From NCBI GenBank assembly GCA_016715905.1, contig JADJXI010000003.1, positions 124,001 to 188,000 of the forward strand: a stretch of DNA of 64,000 bases. The letters are read 5' to 3'. Source of the DNA: Sphingobacteriaceae bacterium. GTDB lineage: Bacteria; Bacteroidota; Bacteroidia; B-17B0; Aurantibacillaceae. The position numbers and the translations under genes were made by a program. Shown here one piece after another: positions 51,092 through 60,191 of the stretch (position 1 is the stretch's first letter; every line of letters starts with the position of its first letter). Below the pieces are notes generated by a model. That model saw only the letters and a program-made list of their open reading frames with translations, did not search any database and was not told where the DNA came from.

Positions 51092-52002
51092 AACTTGTTT
51101 GGAAAGGCTATGATGTCAAAATGCAGAGTGCCGAAATAATAATTTTCAGTTACTTTTTCTCCAACTTTTGCATGAACACATTGATAATTATTTTCATGTA
51201 ACAAATTTATTAATTGTTTGGCGGAAGACCCGTATTGTTTTAAGTTTATATCATCCACTTCTATAAATAATAAAGGACGAATTTCTTTTAAAATTTTAGC
51301 ACTTCCTTTTAAAACATTATACTCATAACCTTCAACATCAATTTTTATTACGTCTATTTTTTCCCACTTAAATTCTTGCGAAAAATTATCGAGTGTATTC
51401 ACTGAAATAATACTATAATTCGAATTATCGTCAGTACTAACCCGGTTCATGCCACGATTTTTTTCTTCAAAGATATTTAACTTTAAATTAGTTTTTTCTG
51501 ATGATAATCCGCTGTTTATTGGGATTACATTCAGGTGAGGATTAAGTTTTACATGTTCTTGAAGCTTTGAAAAATTAAAAGAATCCGGTTCAAAAGCATA
51601 TACCGTACCACTTGATCCTGATAAGTTAGCCATGCGTAAAGCGGTATAGCCGATATTGGCCCCTACATCAACAATAACAAAATCTTTTTTTACTTGTGAA
51701 AAAAGGTTTTCAGAGCCAATATCATGAAATCCGAAATACAAATAATGTCCAACGTAGTCAGAAATATCCAAAACTAATTTTATCCCTTCAATTTCTAATT
51801 TCCTGATACTTGGAGAAGGAAATAAATAATTAGGTGGCACAAATTTTGAACTGAATCGACCAATGAATCCTTTTTTTCTAGTGAAAAATGCAAGAATAGT
51901 TTCGAGAAAAGGAAGCAGAAAAATTTTTCTGAAAAAATTAAGAATAGCAGTTTTTGTTCCTGTTTTATTTTGTTGCATCTTCATTTTGTGTATATCCTTC
52001 AA
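51088..52002 (-). CDS. FkbM-family methyltransferase
   Basis: 304 residues. SAM-binding FkbM core: VKKDFVIVDVGANIGYTALRMA, GTVYAFEPDSFNFSKLQEHV, VNTLDNFSQEFKWEKIDVIKIDVEGYEYNVLKG in short conserved blocks (IDVEGYEYNVLKG). It methylates a sugar hydroxyl. The first codon is not certain: three ATGs lie in the first nine codons (52002, 51984, 51978), and the first makes a 38-base overlap with the GT2 gene. Same leftward operon. One of two FkbM genes in the cluster. Confidence 0.88.
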   Translation of the reverse strand: MKDIHKMKMQQNKTGTKTAILNFFRKIFLLPFLETILAFFTRKKGFIGRFSSKFVPPNYLFPSPSIRKLEIEGIKLVLDISDYVGHYLYFGFHDIGSENLFSQVKKDFVIVDVGANIGYTALRMANLSGSSGTVYAFEPDSFNFSKLQEHVKLNPHLNVIPINSGLSSEKTNLKLNIFEEKNRGMNRVSTDDNSNYSIISVNTLDNFSQEFKWEKIDVIKIDVEGYEYNVLKGSAKILKEIRPLLFIEVDDINLKQYGSSAKQLINLLHENNYQCVHAKVGEKVTENYYFGTLHFDIIAFPNKL

Positions 52003-52900
52003 ATATGCTTACGGCAAATAAAAGGTTGAAAAGTAAATTAAAGAAAGGATCAAAAACTTTGTGGTTAGGAATTAATTTTAAAAGTAAATGAAACAAGGGT
52101 TTAGTAAATGATAATAGGGAAAGGATATTTTTTTTTGCAATCGAATAGTGCAGTGCAACTTCTGTGTAGCCCATTTTTACGGCTACTTTTTGGGTGAATG
52201 CCCCTCTTTTTTTTCGGTCAAGCCAGCTTTTCACATCCATGCGGTCTGATTCGTTATGGTAAATGAGTACACGGGTATCAATATAGTTTTGTATACCTTG
52301 TTTTTTTAGTTTTATACATAAATCATGATCCTCAAATCCGGCATACGGAAAATTTTCGTTGTATTTTCCTGCTTCTTCAAAATCTTTCTTTTTAATAGCT
52401 AGGAATTGACTAGTAATTCCATCACTTTTAAGCATAGTGTTGTTTTTCCATTCAATTTCCCTATTATTCCACCCCTCTAGAGTCGTGAAATGATTCCGAA
52501 TTAAGTAACGTCCAAATAAGTTATTTGATATTTTCTTTAAGATATTTTCCGGGTAAACCCAATTGGCATTGTAACAGGTATTTGGATTAGATTCAATAAA
52601 TTCAATTGCATTTAATATGGTTTCTTTATTCAGTAGCATATCATCATCTACAAATATTAAATTTTTGGAATTAGCATTTGAGGCACCAAAATTTCTAGCC
52701 GAAGCAACTCCTTTTCCGGGATTTGTTATGATTCGAACACTAGTATTTGGATTATTTAATTTAAATGGAATATTGGGATCGTCATTCACAACGATTATTT
52801 CCAATTCAGCTATTTGACATGCTAATATTGAATGAATACATTGATTGGCAATTTCATGCCGTTTGAATGTAGGCATAATAATGCTCGCTATTGATTCCAT
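51965..52900 (-). CDS. Family 2 glycosyltransferase
   Basis: 311 residues, GT-A fold. ASIIMPTFKRHEIANQCIHS at the start, VNDDPNIPF, ARNFGASNANSKNLIFVDDDM with the DDD metal motif, and FPYAGFEDHDLCIKLKKQ with the catalytic EDHD. The C-terminus has hydrophobic segments (LLSFTKPLFHLLLKLI). It has the look of a rhamnosyl- or mannosyl-type transferase but specificity is unknown. Overlaps the FkbM gene by 38 bases and the GT61 gene by 13 bases, so the three are co-translated. Confidence 0.9.
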   Translation of the reverse strand: MESIASIIMPTFKRHEIANQCIHSILACQIAELEIIVVNDDPNIPFKLNNPNTSVRIITNPGKGVASARNFGASNANSKNLIFVDDDMLLNKETILNAIEFIESNPNTCYNANWVYPENILKKISNNLFGRYLIRNHFTTLEGWNNREIEWKNNTMLKSDGITSQFLAIKKKDFEEAGKYNENFPYAGFEDHDLCIKLKKQGIQNYIDTRVLIYHNESDRMDVKSWLDRKKRGAFTQKVAVKMGYTEVALHYSIAKKNILSLLSFTKPLFHLLLKLIPNHKVFDPFFNLLFNLLFAVSIFEGYTQNEDATK

Positions 52901-53859
52901 GACTCAATTTTGGATTTTAAGTCTTGTATGTTTACCACAATGTCTCTATACCCCGGTAATTCAGTATTGGTTGGACTTTTACAATATAGAAATTCATATT
53001 TTAGTTCTTGTACCATTGCTAATTTCAAAAAGCACCATTGTTTAAAGTCTTCCTGACAAAGATCCAAAACAAATGTTCCTTTCTTTGAAAAGATTAAATT
53101 TGATAAAGCAGCGCCATGCACACTAATAATTTGTTCGGCATGATGAAATGTGGCAATTTGTTGTTCAATACTCATTTCTTCCATTTCTACATATTCAAAT
53201 CCCAGGGAAGTAATTAGTGTTTTTACTTCATCATTATTCAAAAGTTTTCTTCTTGTCGGATTTTTTCTGCCTACAAATATTTTCTTTATTTTTTTTTGAT
53301 TTTGAATATTTATTTTTTCAAGTACCCATTTACTAAAATCCGGGAGAATTTCTGAATGATGGTTAAGATCACGTGCCGGAAATTCACTGCTTATCGCCAG
53401 GGGAGTTTGAATAACTTCAGAATTATCTAAATACACTATGTTTTTTACGCCTAATAATTTAAACCACTGCGCATGAAACGGCTGAATTTGTTTAGGAAAA
53501 ACTAAGATGGAGTTAGGTATATAATCTTTTAATAAAAATAATTTTACTAAACATTCACAAGTAAAATGGTAGTAGCTGTCGTACCAACCAAAAGAAATAC
53601 TTAGGGCAGGTTCACTTATTTTCTTTTTAGTCTTAAAAAAAGAAAACAAAAGGATATTAATAAATGAACAAGAATTCTTATGTCTGAACGAAAGTGTTGG
53701 TTTAAACACATGTAAATTTTTAATAATAAAGCCATATGGTGTGATTATGGCATTAGGTATTTTATATAAATTAATATTTTCAGGTACCGGTGGATCATTA
53801 TCTTTTCGATCTCCAATATCTAAGATACTTGTTGGTTCATATAAAAGTATTTTTTCCAT
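52888..53859 (-). CDS. Family 61 glycosyltransferase (DUF563)
   Basis: 323 residues. GT61 features: SFGWYDSYYHFTCECLVKLF, IKKIFVGRKNPTRRKLLNND, VEMEEMSIEQQIATFHHAEQ and ISVHGAALSNLIFSKKGTFV, the last being the family's best-conserved block (VHGAALSN). Related bacterial enzymes act in capsule synthesis. It shares one base with the next upstream gene (53859) and 13 with the downstream GT2. Substrate unknown. Confidence 0.85.
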   Translation of the reverse strand: MEKILLYEPTSILDIGDRKDNDPPVPENINLYKIPNAIITPYGFIIKNLHVFKPTLSFRHKNSCSFINILLFSFFKTKKKISEPALSISFGWYDSYYHFTCECLVKLFLLKDYIPNSILVFPKQIQPFHAQWFKLLGVKNIVYLDNSEVIQTPLAISSEFPARDLNHHSEILPDFSKWVLEKINIQNQKKIKKIFVGRKNPTRRKLLNNDEVKTLITSLGFEYVEMEEMSIEQQIATFHHAEQIISVHGAALSNLIFSKKGTFVLDLCQEDFKQWCFLKLAMVQELKYEFLYCKSPTNTELPGYRDIVVNIQDLKSKIESWNQ

Positions 53860-54818
53860 TAGCTAAAAATATTTTTAATTCTGATTCGAAACATTTCAAT
53901 CCTACTAGTTTTATGAATATCGGGTTGAAGGGAGTAATAGCATTTCATATTCTTTAATTGCTCATTATTGTTTTCGCGAACAGAATTTAAATATTGTTTT
54001 CTTATGTCAATTATATCAGGATAATCATTCAATTTTAGAGTATTATATTTAGAGACTAAATTTTTTTCGTCATTTTGTTCCAATCCACTGAAATGATAAA
54101 ACGCCAAAGGAGAATCATTAACAAAGTAGACTCCATCCAAAGAAGATATTTTTCGTTCATGTATATTCCATCCTGCAACATTGTATCCGGGGTCTTTTAA
54201 TATTAAAACTTTATCGGAATAAATAGGAAGCAAATTCATTATTTTTTGATCGTAGAATTCTCCAATTAATGAATTGGAATGTCCGTGGTTAATCATATGA
54301 TGTTTCCACCATTCAATTAATTTTTTTGAATTCTGATTGTAATTTAAAGCAACAAATCCTAAATTGAATATACCGGTATTTAAAGCCCCAACTTGGTGAG
54401 CATAAAAATTTTCAGACACTATTGGTTCTAATAAATGAGGAGTAACTATAAAATCGAAAGAGTCTAGATTTTCCCAAATTTCCTGTAAATTTTTATAGAC
54501 GATGATATCCGGGTCTAAATAAATAAATTTTGTGGCATTAAATTTTTGGTGTAAATATTGAATGGCGAAGGGTTTAATAGCCGTATTAAATTCTGTTAGG
54601 TTATAAGTTTTCACCATCTGATCCAATTCCTTTATTCCAAGAGCTTCAACTTCGATAAATTCAACGCCTTCAAAATTTTCTATTGAAAAAGATTTGTCGA
54701 TTTTATCTGCAATAATATAAACAAATTTAACCTGAGGCATGTGCAGTAGTATGCTTTGCTGGAGCGTTTTAGCATATGCTAAATAATTAACCGAACATAT
54801 TGTGAATATTATATTCAT
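53859..54818 (-). CDS. Family 8-like glycosyltransferase
   Basis: 319 residues, GT-A fold. Starts NIIFTICSVNYLAYAKTLQQ; the DxD metal motif is in KFIYLDPDIIVYKNLQ (about residues 113-116). Later: GALNTGIFNLGFVALNY, HHMINHGHSNSLIGEFYDQK and YNVAGWNIHERKI, patterns of GT8-like putative sugar transferases in polysaccharide loci. Cytoplasmic. Overlaps the GT61 start by one base. Donor unknown. Confidence 0.8.
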   Translation of the reverse strand: MNIIFTICSVNYLAYAKTLQQSILLHMPQVKFVYIIADKIDKSFSIENFEGVEFIEVEALGIKELDQMVKTYNLTEFNTAIKPFAIQYLHQKFNATKFIYLDPDIIVYKNLQEIWENLDSFDFIVTPHLLEPIVSENFYAHQVGALNTGIFNLGFVALNYNQNSKKLIEWWKHHMINHGHSNSLIGEFYDQKIMNLLPIYSDKVLILKDPGYNVAGWNIHERKISSLDGVYFVNDSPLAFYHFSGLEQNDEKNLVSKYNTLKLNDYPDIIDIRKQYLNSVRENNNEQLKNMKCYYSLQPDIHKTSRIEMFRIRIKNIFS

Positions 54819-54819
54819 T

Positions 54820-55533
54820 CTATTTCCTTATGAATAAAGCATTGCTGTATGCCAAACCTTCCTTGTAATAATTAATATTGGTTTCGTATAAGCTAACGAA
54901 ATAATAATTGTATTGATTTAAAAAAGTTATTAATTCATTTAATTGTGTATTTCTTTTATTTTGAGGTGAAAGAGCGGTTTCGCAAAGTATTGCTTTTACA
55001 TTATTCGATTCCAGCAATTTTTGGGCTCCGCTTAATACTTCAATTTCGAAACCTTCTGTATCTATTTTTAACAGGTCAATTTCTTCAATTTTTTTTTCTT
55101 TGATAAAATTATCAATGGTTTCAACTTGTATTTTTTCTTTTATAGCGTCGGTCTTTGGATTACTGATTTTAATTGAGTTTAATTGGGAATTGGCATCGTC
55201 AAACAAGTTGATTTCAACTTCTTCTTTCTTATTTCCAAATGCAATTTTGTAGTTTTGAATTCTTGACTTAGTAACAGTATTTCGTTTTAGCTGCTCAAAT
55301 GTTTTTGTTACAGGTTCAAATGAATAAATATTGGCAGTGGGAAATTCATTATAATAATTCAAAGCAGTTTGTCCGGTATTAGCTCCAATATCAAAAACAG
55401 TTTTTGCCTCTTGTTTAAAAATATTTTTTAGGTCAGTCGCAAGATTAATGCCAATTGGTAAATCTTTCTTTTTATAAATGAAATAACCGGTAATTTGAAT
55501 TAAGGCATTTCGAATTTGATACTGAAAACTCAT
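54820..55533 (-). CDS. FkbM-family methyltransferase
   Basis: 237 residues. FkbM core: TVFDIGANTGQTALNYYNE, SFEPVTKTFEQLKRNT, ETIDNFIKEKKIEEIDLLKI, DTEGFEIEVLSGAQKLL. Second FkbM enzyme of the cluster and about 65 residues shorter than the one at 51088, because it lacks the N-terminal extension. It methylates a sugar hydroxyl. One base separates it from the family 8-like gene; 6 bases separate it from the TylF-like gene. Confidence 0.9.
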   Translation of the reverse strand: MSFQYQIRNALIQITGYFIYKKKDLPIGINLATDLKNIFKQEAKTVFDIGANTGQTALNYYNEFPTANIYSFEPVTKTFEQLKRNTVTKSRIQNYKIAFGNKKEEVEINLFDDANSQLNSIKISNPKTDAIKEKIQVETIDNFIKEKKIEEIDLLKIDTEGFEIEVLSGAQKLLESNNVKAILCETALSPQNKRNTQLNELITFLNQYNYYFVSLYETNINYYKEGLAYSNALFIRK

Positions 55534-55539
55534 ATATTA

Positions 55540-56385
55540 TTATTTTGTTTTTTTCCAATAAACTCCATCATTATCGATTTTAATTATTTCTTCTGTGATG
55601 TTGTGTTTTTTTCTGTAATCATTAACAGCTAACTGGCAGGAAGGAACTGATCCCCAATCATCAACAATAACAAATCCGCCAATGCTTAGTTTGGGATATA
55701 AATATTTCAAGCCATCCATAGTTGACTCATACATGTCGCCATCTAAACGAAGTAAACAAAGTTTTTCAAATGGCGCATTTGGCAAAGTGTCTTTAAACCA
55801 ACCCTTCAGAAATTTCACTTTATCATCTAATAAATTATATTTGATAAAATTTTGTTTAACGATGTTTTCTGATACACTGAGTTCTTCAAAAGAATAGAAT
55901 TTATCATTTTCATCCGCCTTATATTTTTCAGCGTTAGGTTTTGGAAGTCCTTCAAAGGAATCGGCACACCAAACAATTTTATCATTTACATCATAAGATT
56001 TCAAAATTGCTTTCATAAAAATAACTGCTCCACCTCTCCAAACGCCCGTTTCAATTAAATCTCCATCAATTTTATTAGCAATAACTTGTTCTAAACAGTC
56101 TTGAATATTGCTGAGTCTTTTATATCCAATCATGCTGTCTGCGTATAAAGGCCAATCATTCCCGTTAATTCTATCCTCTGAATTAAAATTCACTTTTTCA
56201 CAAACCGTGAGCTGGTCCTTTCTGAATAATTTAGCGATTTTAAAAGAAATATTAAAAAAGTTATTTATTTTCTTCCCTTTTACGGGTCTATATTCTGTTA
56301 AATTTGATCGATGTAGATCAATAAGTGTATTCTTTAATAATTCTAAATATAATTTCCGATTATCTTCCATTTGTTTAAACTGCAA
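55540..56385 (-). CDS. TylF/MycF-family O-methyltransferase
   Basis: 281 residues. KIDGDLIETGVWRGGAVIFM, WCADSFEGLPKPNAEKYKAD, KVKFLKGWFKDTLPNAP, LLRLDGDMYESTMDGLKYLY and GGFVIVDDWGSVPSCQLAVN are the signature of the TylF/MycF group, metal-dependent O-methyltransferases of macrolide sugars. Here the substrate should be a deoxy- or amino-sugar of the glycan. ATG at 56385 is used; a Met at the sixth residue would give the more typical start EDNRKLYLELL. Third methyltransferase of the cluster. Confidence 0.9.
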   Translation of the reverse strand: MQFKQMEDNRKLYLELLKNTLIDLHRSNLTEYRPVKGKKINNFFNISFKIAKLFRKDQLTVCEKVNFNSEDRINGNDWPLYADSMIGYKRLSNIQDCLEQVIANKIDGDLIETGVWRGGAVIFMKAILKSYDVNDKIVWCADSFEGLPKPNAEKYKADENDKFYSFEELSVSENIVKQNFIKYNLLDDKVKFLKGWFKDTLPNAPFEKLCLLRLDGDMYESTMDGLKYLYPKLSIGGFVIVDDWGSVPSCQLAVNDYRKKHNITEEIIKIDNDGVYWKKTK

Positions 56386-56399
56386 TTACCATGATTTAG

Positions 56400-57053
56400 T
56401 TACTTAATTCTTTTTAGATATCCGTTAACATTAAATGTAGCATTTTTTCCAAAAAAATCACACCATTTTCTGTCAATAACAAACTCTTCGTGTTGGGGTA
56501 AAAATTCATTAATGGCTTTTAAGGGCCCACCATTAAAATAATGATCCATTTTTAGTTTGTTTACAATTCCATCTTCAACAATAATATATGACCCAAAACT
56601 TACAATTTCAGCAAATTTTTTTAACACCCCAATTGTGCATTCGTAGGAGTGTTCGGCATCTTCAATTATAAGTATTTTGTTAAACTTTTTGGTGAGCTCA
56701 AGGTTATAATTTTCCCAACCGGTAAAGAAAAATTTAATACGAGGATCGTTTTTAATTTTCTCATCAATATAATCACCTACATCAATAGAATGAACTTCAC
56801 CTATTGTATTATTTAGTGTCATCAAATCTGCTAAGTATAATGCGCCTCCGCCTTGATTAGCACCAATTTCAATAATTAAATCCGGTTTCACTTCACTAAT
56901 TATCATTTGATATATCACATAATCAAAAGGACAACGAATTGCCTTAACTCCTCTGTAAGTAACTTTTAAGTGGCCATCATATAACGTTTTTGCATTAAAA
57001 TTAACCTTTTCATCATTTGGTTTTTGATTAATAAGTTTGACAAGTTTTTTCAT
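56400..57053 (-). CDS. CmcI-like SAM-dependent methyltransferase
   Basis: 217 residues. FDYVIYQMIISEVKPDLIIE, GANQGGGALYLADLMTLNN, VHSIDVGDYIDEKIKND, KILIIEDAEHSYECTIGVLK and GSYIIVEDGIVNKL match the CmcI/rhamnosyl O-methyltransferase family (cephalosporin hydroxylase name is historical). Likely an O-methyltransferase. It is 12 bases after the exporter ATPase and 14 bases before the TylF-like gene. Fourth methyltransferase of the cluster. Substrate unknown. Confidence 0.85.
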   Translation of the reverse strand: MKKLVKLINQKPNDEKVNFNAKTLYDGHLKVTYRGVKAIRCPFDYVIYQMIISEVKPDLIIEIGANQGGGALYLADLMTLNNTIGEVHSIDVGDYIDEKIKNDPRIKFFFTGWENYNLELTKKFNKILIIEDAEHSYECTIGVLKKFAEIVSFGSYIIVEDGIVNKLKMDHYFNGGPLKAINEFLPQHEEFVIDRKWCDFFGKNATFNVNGYLKRIK

Positions 57054-57065
57054 TCACAAATACAA

Positions 57066-58280
57066 TTAATTGATTTTTATAATTTCATTTTTTGTTTCCG
57101 GTCTTATAACTCCGGGTATCTGCCCTCCATATTCGTGTTTCCGGTTTACCTTGCTTTCGATAATTTCAATATTTATTATTTCACGCTCATAAAGATGAAC
57201 ACATTCTGTTTTTAGCGTAGTGAATGCAACGCCTACCCGATAGGTTTGATTATTCAAATAATTGGCTGGTATCCAAGTTACATTTTTGTAATTACCCGCA
57301 CTTAATTCCGGTGTATTTGTAATTGTAATAAAGCAGTAAACACCGTGAGAATTATAGAAGTGAAGATTTAAGGCAGGTTTTTCATTTTCTTTTAAAACTT
57401 CATACTCGACACAAATACCAAATTCTTGATTAATTTGAGGCTGGTAAATTTGAACATTATCTGTATTAATTAAATAAACCTTGCTCAGTCTTACTATACT
57501 ATCTCCCGGCATTTCATGAATAGCCCAGCTCTTAAATGAATCTTGATAATTGCTTGTGTAAGAATCAATCACTTCTTTAATTTCTCCAACTTTTTGTATT
57601 ATTCCTTTTTCAAGAATCACCCCTTTTTTGCAAAGGGTAATAATTGATTCTAAATTATGACTAACAAATAAAATGGTTCTTCCGCTTTTACTCACTTCTC
57701 CCATTTTACCCATGCATTTTTTTTGAAACTCCGCATCACCAACTGCGAGTACTTCATCAATAATTAAAATTTCATTTTCTAAAAAAGCAGCAACCGCAAA
57801 GGCTAATCTTAATTGCATTCCGCTACTATAATGTTTTAATGGTGTATCAATAAATTTTTCTACACCCGAAAAATCAACTATCGCATCAAAGTTTTTTGCA
57901 ATTTCCGATCTTTTCATTCCTAAAATAGATCCATTCATGAAAATATTTTCTCTTCCGCTCAATTCGGGATGAAAGCCTGTTCCAACCTCCAATAAACTGG
58001 CCATTCTGCCACGTGATATTATTTTACCCGATGAAGGCGGTGTAATTTTTGAAAGAATTTTTAAAAGAGTTGATTTGCCTGCACCATTTTTTCCAATAAT
58101 TCCAACACTATCCCCTTCTTCCACATTAAAAGTTACATCCCTTAGTGCCCAAAAATCTTCTTTCGTGTTTTTTGGGACAAGTAATTGTGATAAACGATCT
58201 CTCAAACTCAAATAAGTTCCCAACTCATGATTGATTCGAAACTTTTTGGATATATTATTTATTTCTAAAATTGGTTTCAC
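57066..58280 (-). CDS. Wzt-like ABC exporter ATPase with C-terminal glycan-binding domain
   Basis: 404 residues. N-terminal nucleotide-binding domain: Walker A GIIGKNGAGKSTLLKILSKI, signature LKHYSSGMQLRLAFAVA and Walker B LIIDEVLAVGD, H-loop VSHN. Residues from about 260 (SWAIHEMPGDSIVRLSKVYL) form the beta-sandwich Wzt C-domain, which in characterised Wzt proteins recognises the non-reducing end of the finished glycan. It powers export of an undecaprenyl-linked polysaccharide through the adjacent Wzm-like permease, whose stop overlaps its ATG by one base. The recognition domain suggests that export depends on a particular chain end, possibly methylated. Confidence 0.93.
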   Translation of the reverse strand: MKPILEINNISKKFRINHELGTYLSLRDRLSQLLVPKNTKEDFWALRDVTFNVEEGDSVGIIGKNGAGKSTLLKILSKITPPSSGKIISRGRMASLLEVGTGFHPELSGRENIFMNGSILGMKRSEIAKNFDAIVDFSGVEKFIDTPLKHYSSGMQLRLAFAVAAFLENEILIIDEVLAVGDAEFQKKCMGKMGEVSKSGRTILFVSHNLESIITLCKKGVILEKGIIQKVGEIKEVIDSYTSNYQDSFKSWAIHEMPGDSIVRLSKVYLINTDNVQIYQPQINQEFGICVEYEVLKENEKPALNLHFYNSHGVYCFITITNTPELSAGNYKNVTWIPANYLNNQTYRVGVAFTTLKTECVHLYEREIINIEIIESKVNRKHEYGGQIPGVIRPETKNEIIKIN

Positions 58281-59098
58281 TAGGCTAAATCTGCAAAATA
58301 AGATTCTGTTTTTCTAAAATAAAAAATGCCAATTATAAATGTAAAAATACTGGATAGACAACTATATAAAATTCCATGCAAATTTAATTCGTTAGATAAA
58401 AAAGAATGTCTGAATAGTTCAATAGGAGCATACATCGGATTGAATTCTAAAAGCAATTGAAAAAATTTATTTCCGGATATATTCAAAGGATAAATGACCG
58501 GAGTTGCAAATAACATGGCTTGTATAAAGAAGGGAAGAATATACCTGAAGTCACGGTATTTTACATTAGCCGCAGATATAAGTGTGCCTAGCCCAAAGGT
58601 ACTTATGCAAGTTAATATTATGCTGCAGGGAATTAACCATAATGCAGATAATTTAAATGAATGATTATAATAATACAACAAGGGAATAAAGATTAGAAAA
58701 GCCATTATAAAATCAATAAGGGAAACCAATACTGATGAAAATGGAATAATTAGTCGGGGAAAGTATATTTTTTTTATGATGTTAGAATTATTCACCATAC
58801 TATTTCCTGAATTTGTAAGTCCGGTTGAGAATATATTCCACAAGATAAAGCCGCTTAATGCAAAAACAGAATAGGGTACATTCAAATTACTCTTTTCTGA
58901 GATGATTGAACCAAAACTAAACGTAAAAAGTAAAGTCATTAATATGGGCTGAAAAATAGCCCAGGCAACTCCTAAAAATGTTTGTTTGTATTTTACCTTG
59001 ATATCTCTCCAAGTAAACATGATAAATAACTCCCGATAACTCCACAGTTCTTTTATTCCAATCGTAAATTTATTATGTGACTTAATTTCGTATTCCAT
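58280..59098 (-). CDS. Wzm-like ABC-2 permease of polysaccharide exporter
   Basis: 272 residues, six membrane segments. ELWSYRELFIMFTWRDIKVK is the classical start of this family, followed by YKQTFLGVAWAIFQPILMTL. ALSGFILWNIFSTGLTNSG, KYRDFRYILPFFIQAMLFAT and PVIYPLNISGN are conserved in O-antigen and capsule permeases. With the ATPase it forms the inner-membrane exporter. It overlaps the ATPase by one base and is 2 bases after the DUF4476 gene. Together these four genes are the ABC-dependent export route for the glycan. Confidence 0.92.
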   Translation of the reverse strand: MEYEIKSHNKFTIGIKELWSYRELFIMFTWRDIKVKYKQTFLGVAWAIFQPILMTLLFTFSFGSIISEKSNLNVPYSVFALSGFILWNIFSTGLTNSGNSMVNNSNIIKKIYFPRLIIPFSSVLVSLIDFIMAFLIFIPLLYYYNHSFKLSALWLIPCSIILTCISTFGLGTLISAANVKYRDFRYILPFFIQAMLFATPVIYPLNISGNKFFQLLLEFNPMYAPIELFRHSFLSNELNLHGILYSCLSSIFTFIIGIFYFRKTESYFADLA

Positions 59099-59100
59099 TT

Positions 59101-60189
59101 TTATTTCTTATAATTTATCAGAAAAGCATTTAAAGCACTTACATTATCTTGATACGAAAATACACTTGAAATATAAGAATAATTCGCTTTATCTATGCTA
59201 TAAAAATATAAGAGTTTTGCAGCTTCTAGTTTCTCACGATCATGTATAAATAAGTTTAATAGTGTTTTAATTTGCTCGTTTGAATAACAATTCAATTTAT
59301 AAATTGATTTTAAATGACTAAATTTCTCAATATCACTGGTGAAATCGTGCAACTTCACTAGTGTTTTTTCAAAATCTTCTTTTTGACAAGCCTCCATACA
59401 CGATTTTTGAGATTCATATCGGTAATCACTCGCATTTTTAAAAAACGAATTAAGTTCCGTTTCGGAAGCGGCCATACTAAATTTCGCCTTAATTTTTTCT
59501 CTGTTGCTTGTATCAGTTAAACTAAAATAACCCAACTTAACTAGTTTTAATTTTTCCAATTCGTATGGAATATGGGAAAGAATATTGCAAAGTTGATCAA
59601 CGCTAACGCAATTATTCCGTAGCGTTTGTTCTGCTATATCATACTTTTCCTGTTCTACCTGTGCCTTATTCATGAGTATATTTAAATAATTCATATAACT
59701 GTTAGGCATTGGCATTTGACAACGTCCGTCGTACGGATAATTATTAAACCAAACCGGTTTACTGTTCTTTAATTCTACATAATGTTCTAATGTGGTGTTG
59801 CTGTATTTTTTAGTGGTGTCAATTTTAGGTTTAATAGGCACAATGGGTTCGGGTATTTTTTGATAGGTTTTAAAGCCTGCATATTTTAACTTTAAAGGTG
59901 AAGATTTACCGCTAAGTAAATAGGTAAACTCTTTGCCTTGTACTTTTTCTTTTTTTTCTAGTAAATAGATTTCCGATATAATTTCGCTTTTGTTAGATAA
60001 CACAAGCTTTATTTTAACCGTATCCTTTACTATGGGCCCAAAAGAAATATCAGATTGTTCGGTTCCATTAATCAATGAATCCTGTATATAAAAATAAAAT
60101 GTTTCGCCTTCTTGATGCACCAAATGAATATAGTTTTGTCCGATTAAAAACTGACAAAAAAACAAACTGAATATCCCAATTTTCCGCAT
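59101..60189 (-). CDS. DUF4476 protein with internal duplication
   Basis: 362 residues, signal peptide RKIGIFSLFFCQFLIGQ. The C-terminal half has two DUF4476-type repeats of about 90 residues: the first starts CVSVDQLCNILSHIPYELEK, the second CYSNEQIKTLLNLFIHDREK. Both share the pattern (I/L)..(Y/H)..EKL...K..Y.S. The first half is beta-rich with a Pro/Lys linker (IVPIKPKIDTTKKY). Four Cys are spread over the repeats. Function unknown. Its position between uvrC and the exporter (2-base gaps on each side) suggests co-transcription by chance or a role in the cell envelope. Confidence 0.8.
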   Translation of the reverse strand: MRKIGIFSLFFCQFLIGQNYIHLVHQEGETFYFYIQDSLINGTEQSDISFGPIVKDTVKIKLVLSNKSEIISEIYLLEKKEKVQGKEFTYLLSGKSSPLKLKYAGFKTYQKIPEPIVPIKPKIDTTKKYSNTTLEHYVELKNSKPVWFNNYPYDGRCQMPMPNSYMNYLNILMNKAQVEQEKYDIAEQTLRNNCVSVDQLCNILSHIPYELEKLKLVKLGYFSLTDTSNREKIKAKFSMAASETELNSFFKNASDYRYESQKSCMEACQKEDFEKTLVKLHDFTSDIEKFSHLKSIYKLNCYSNEQIKTLLNLFIHDREKLEAAKLLYFYSIDKANYSYISSVFSYQDNVSALNAFLINYKK

Positions 60190-60191
60190 GC

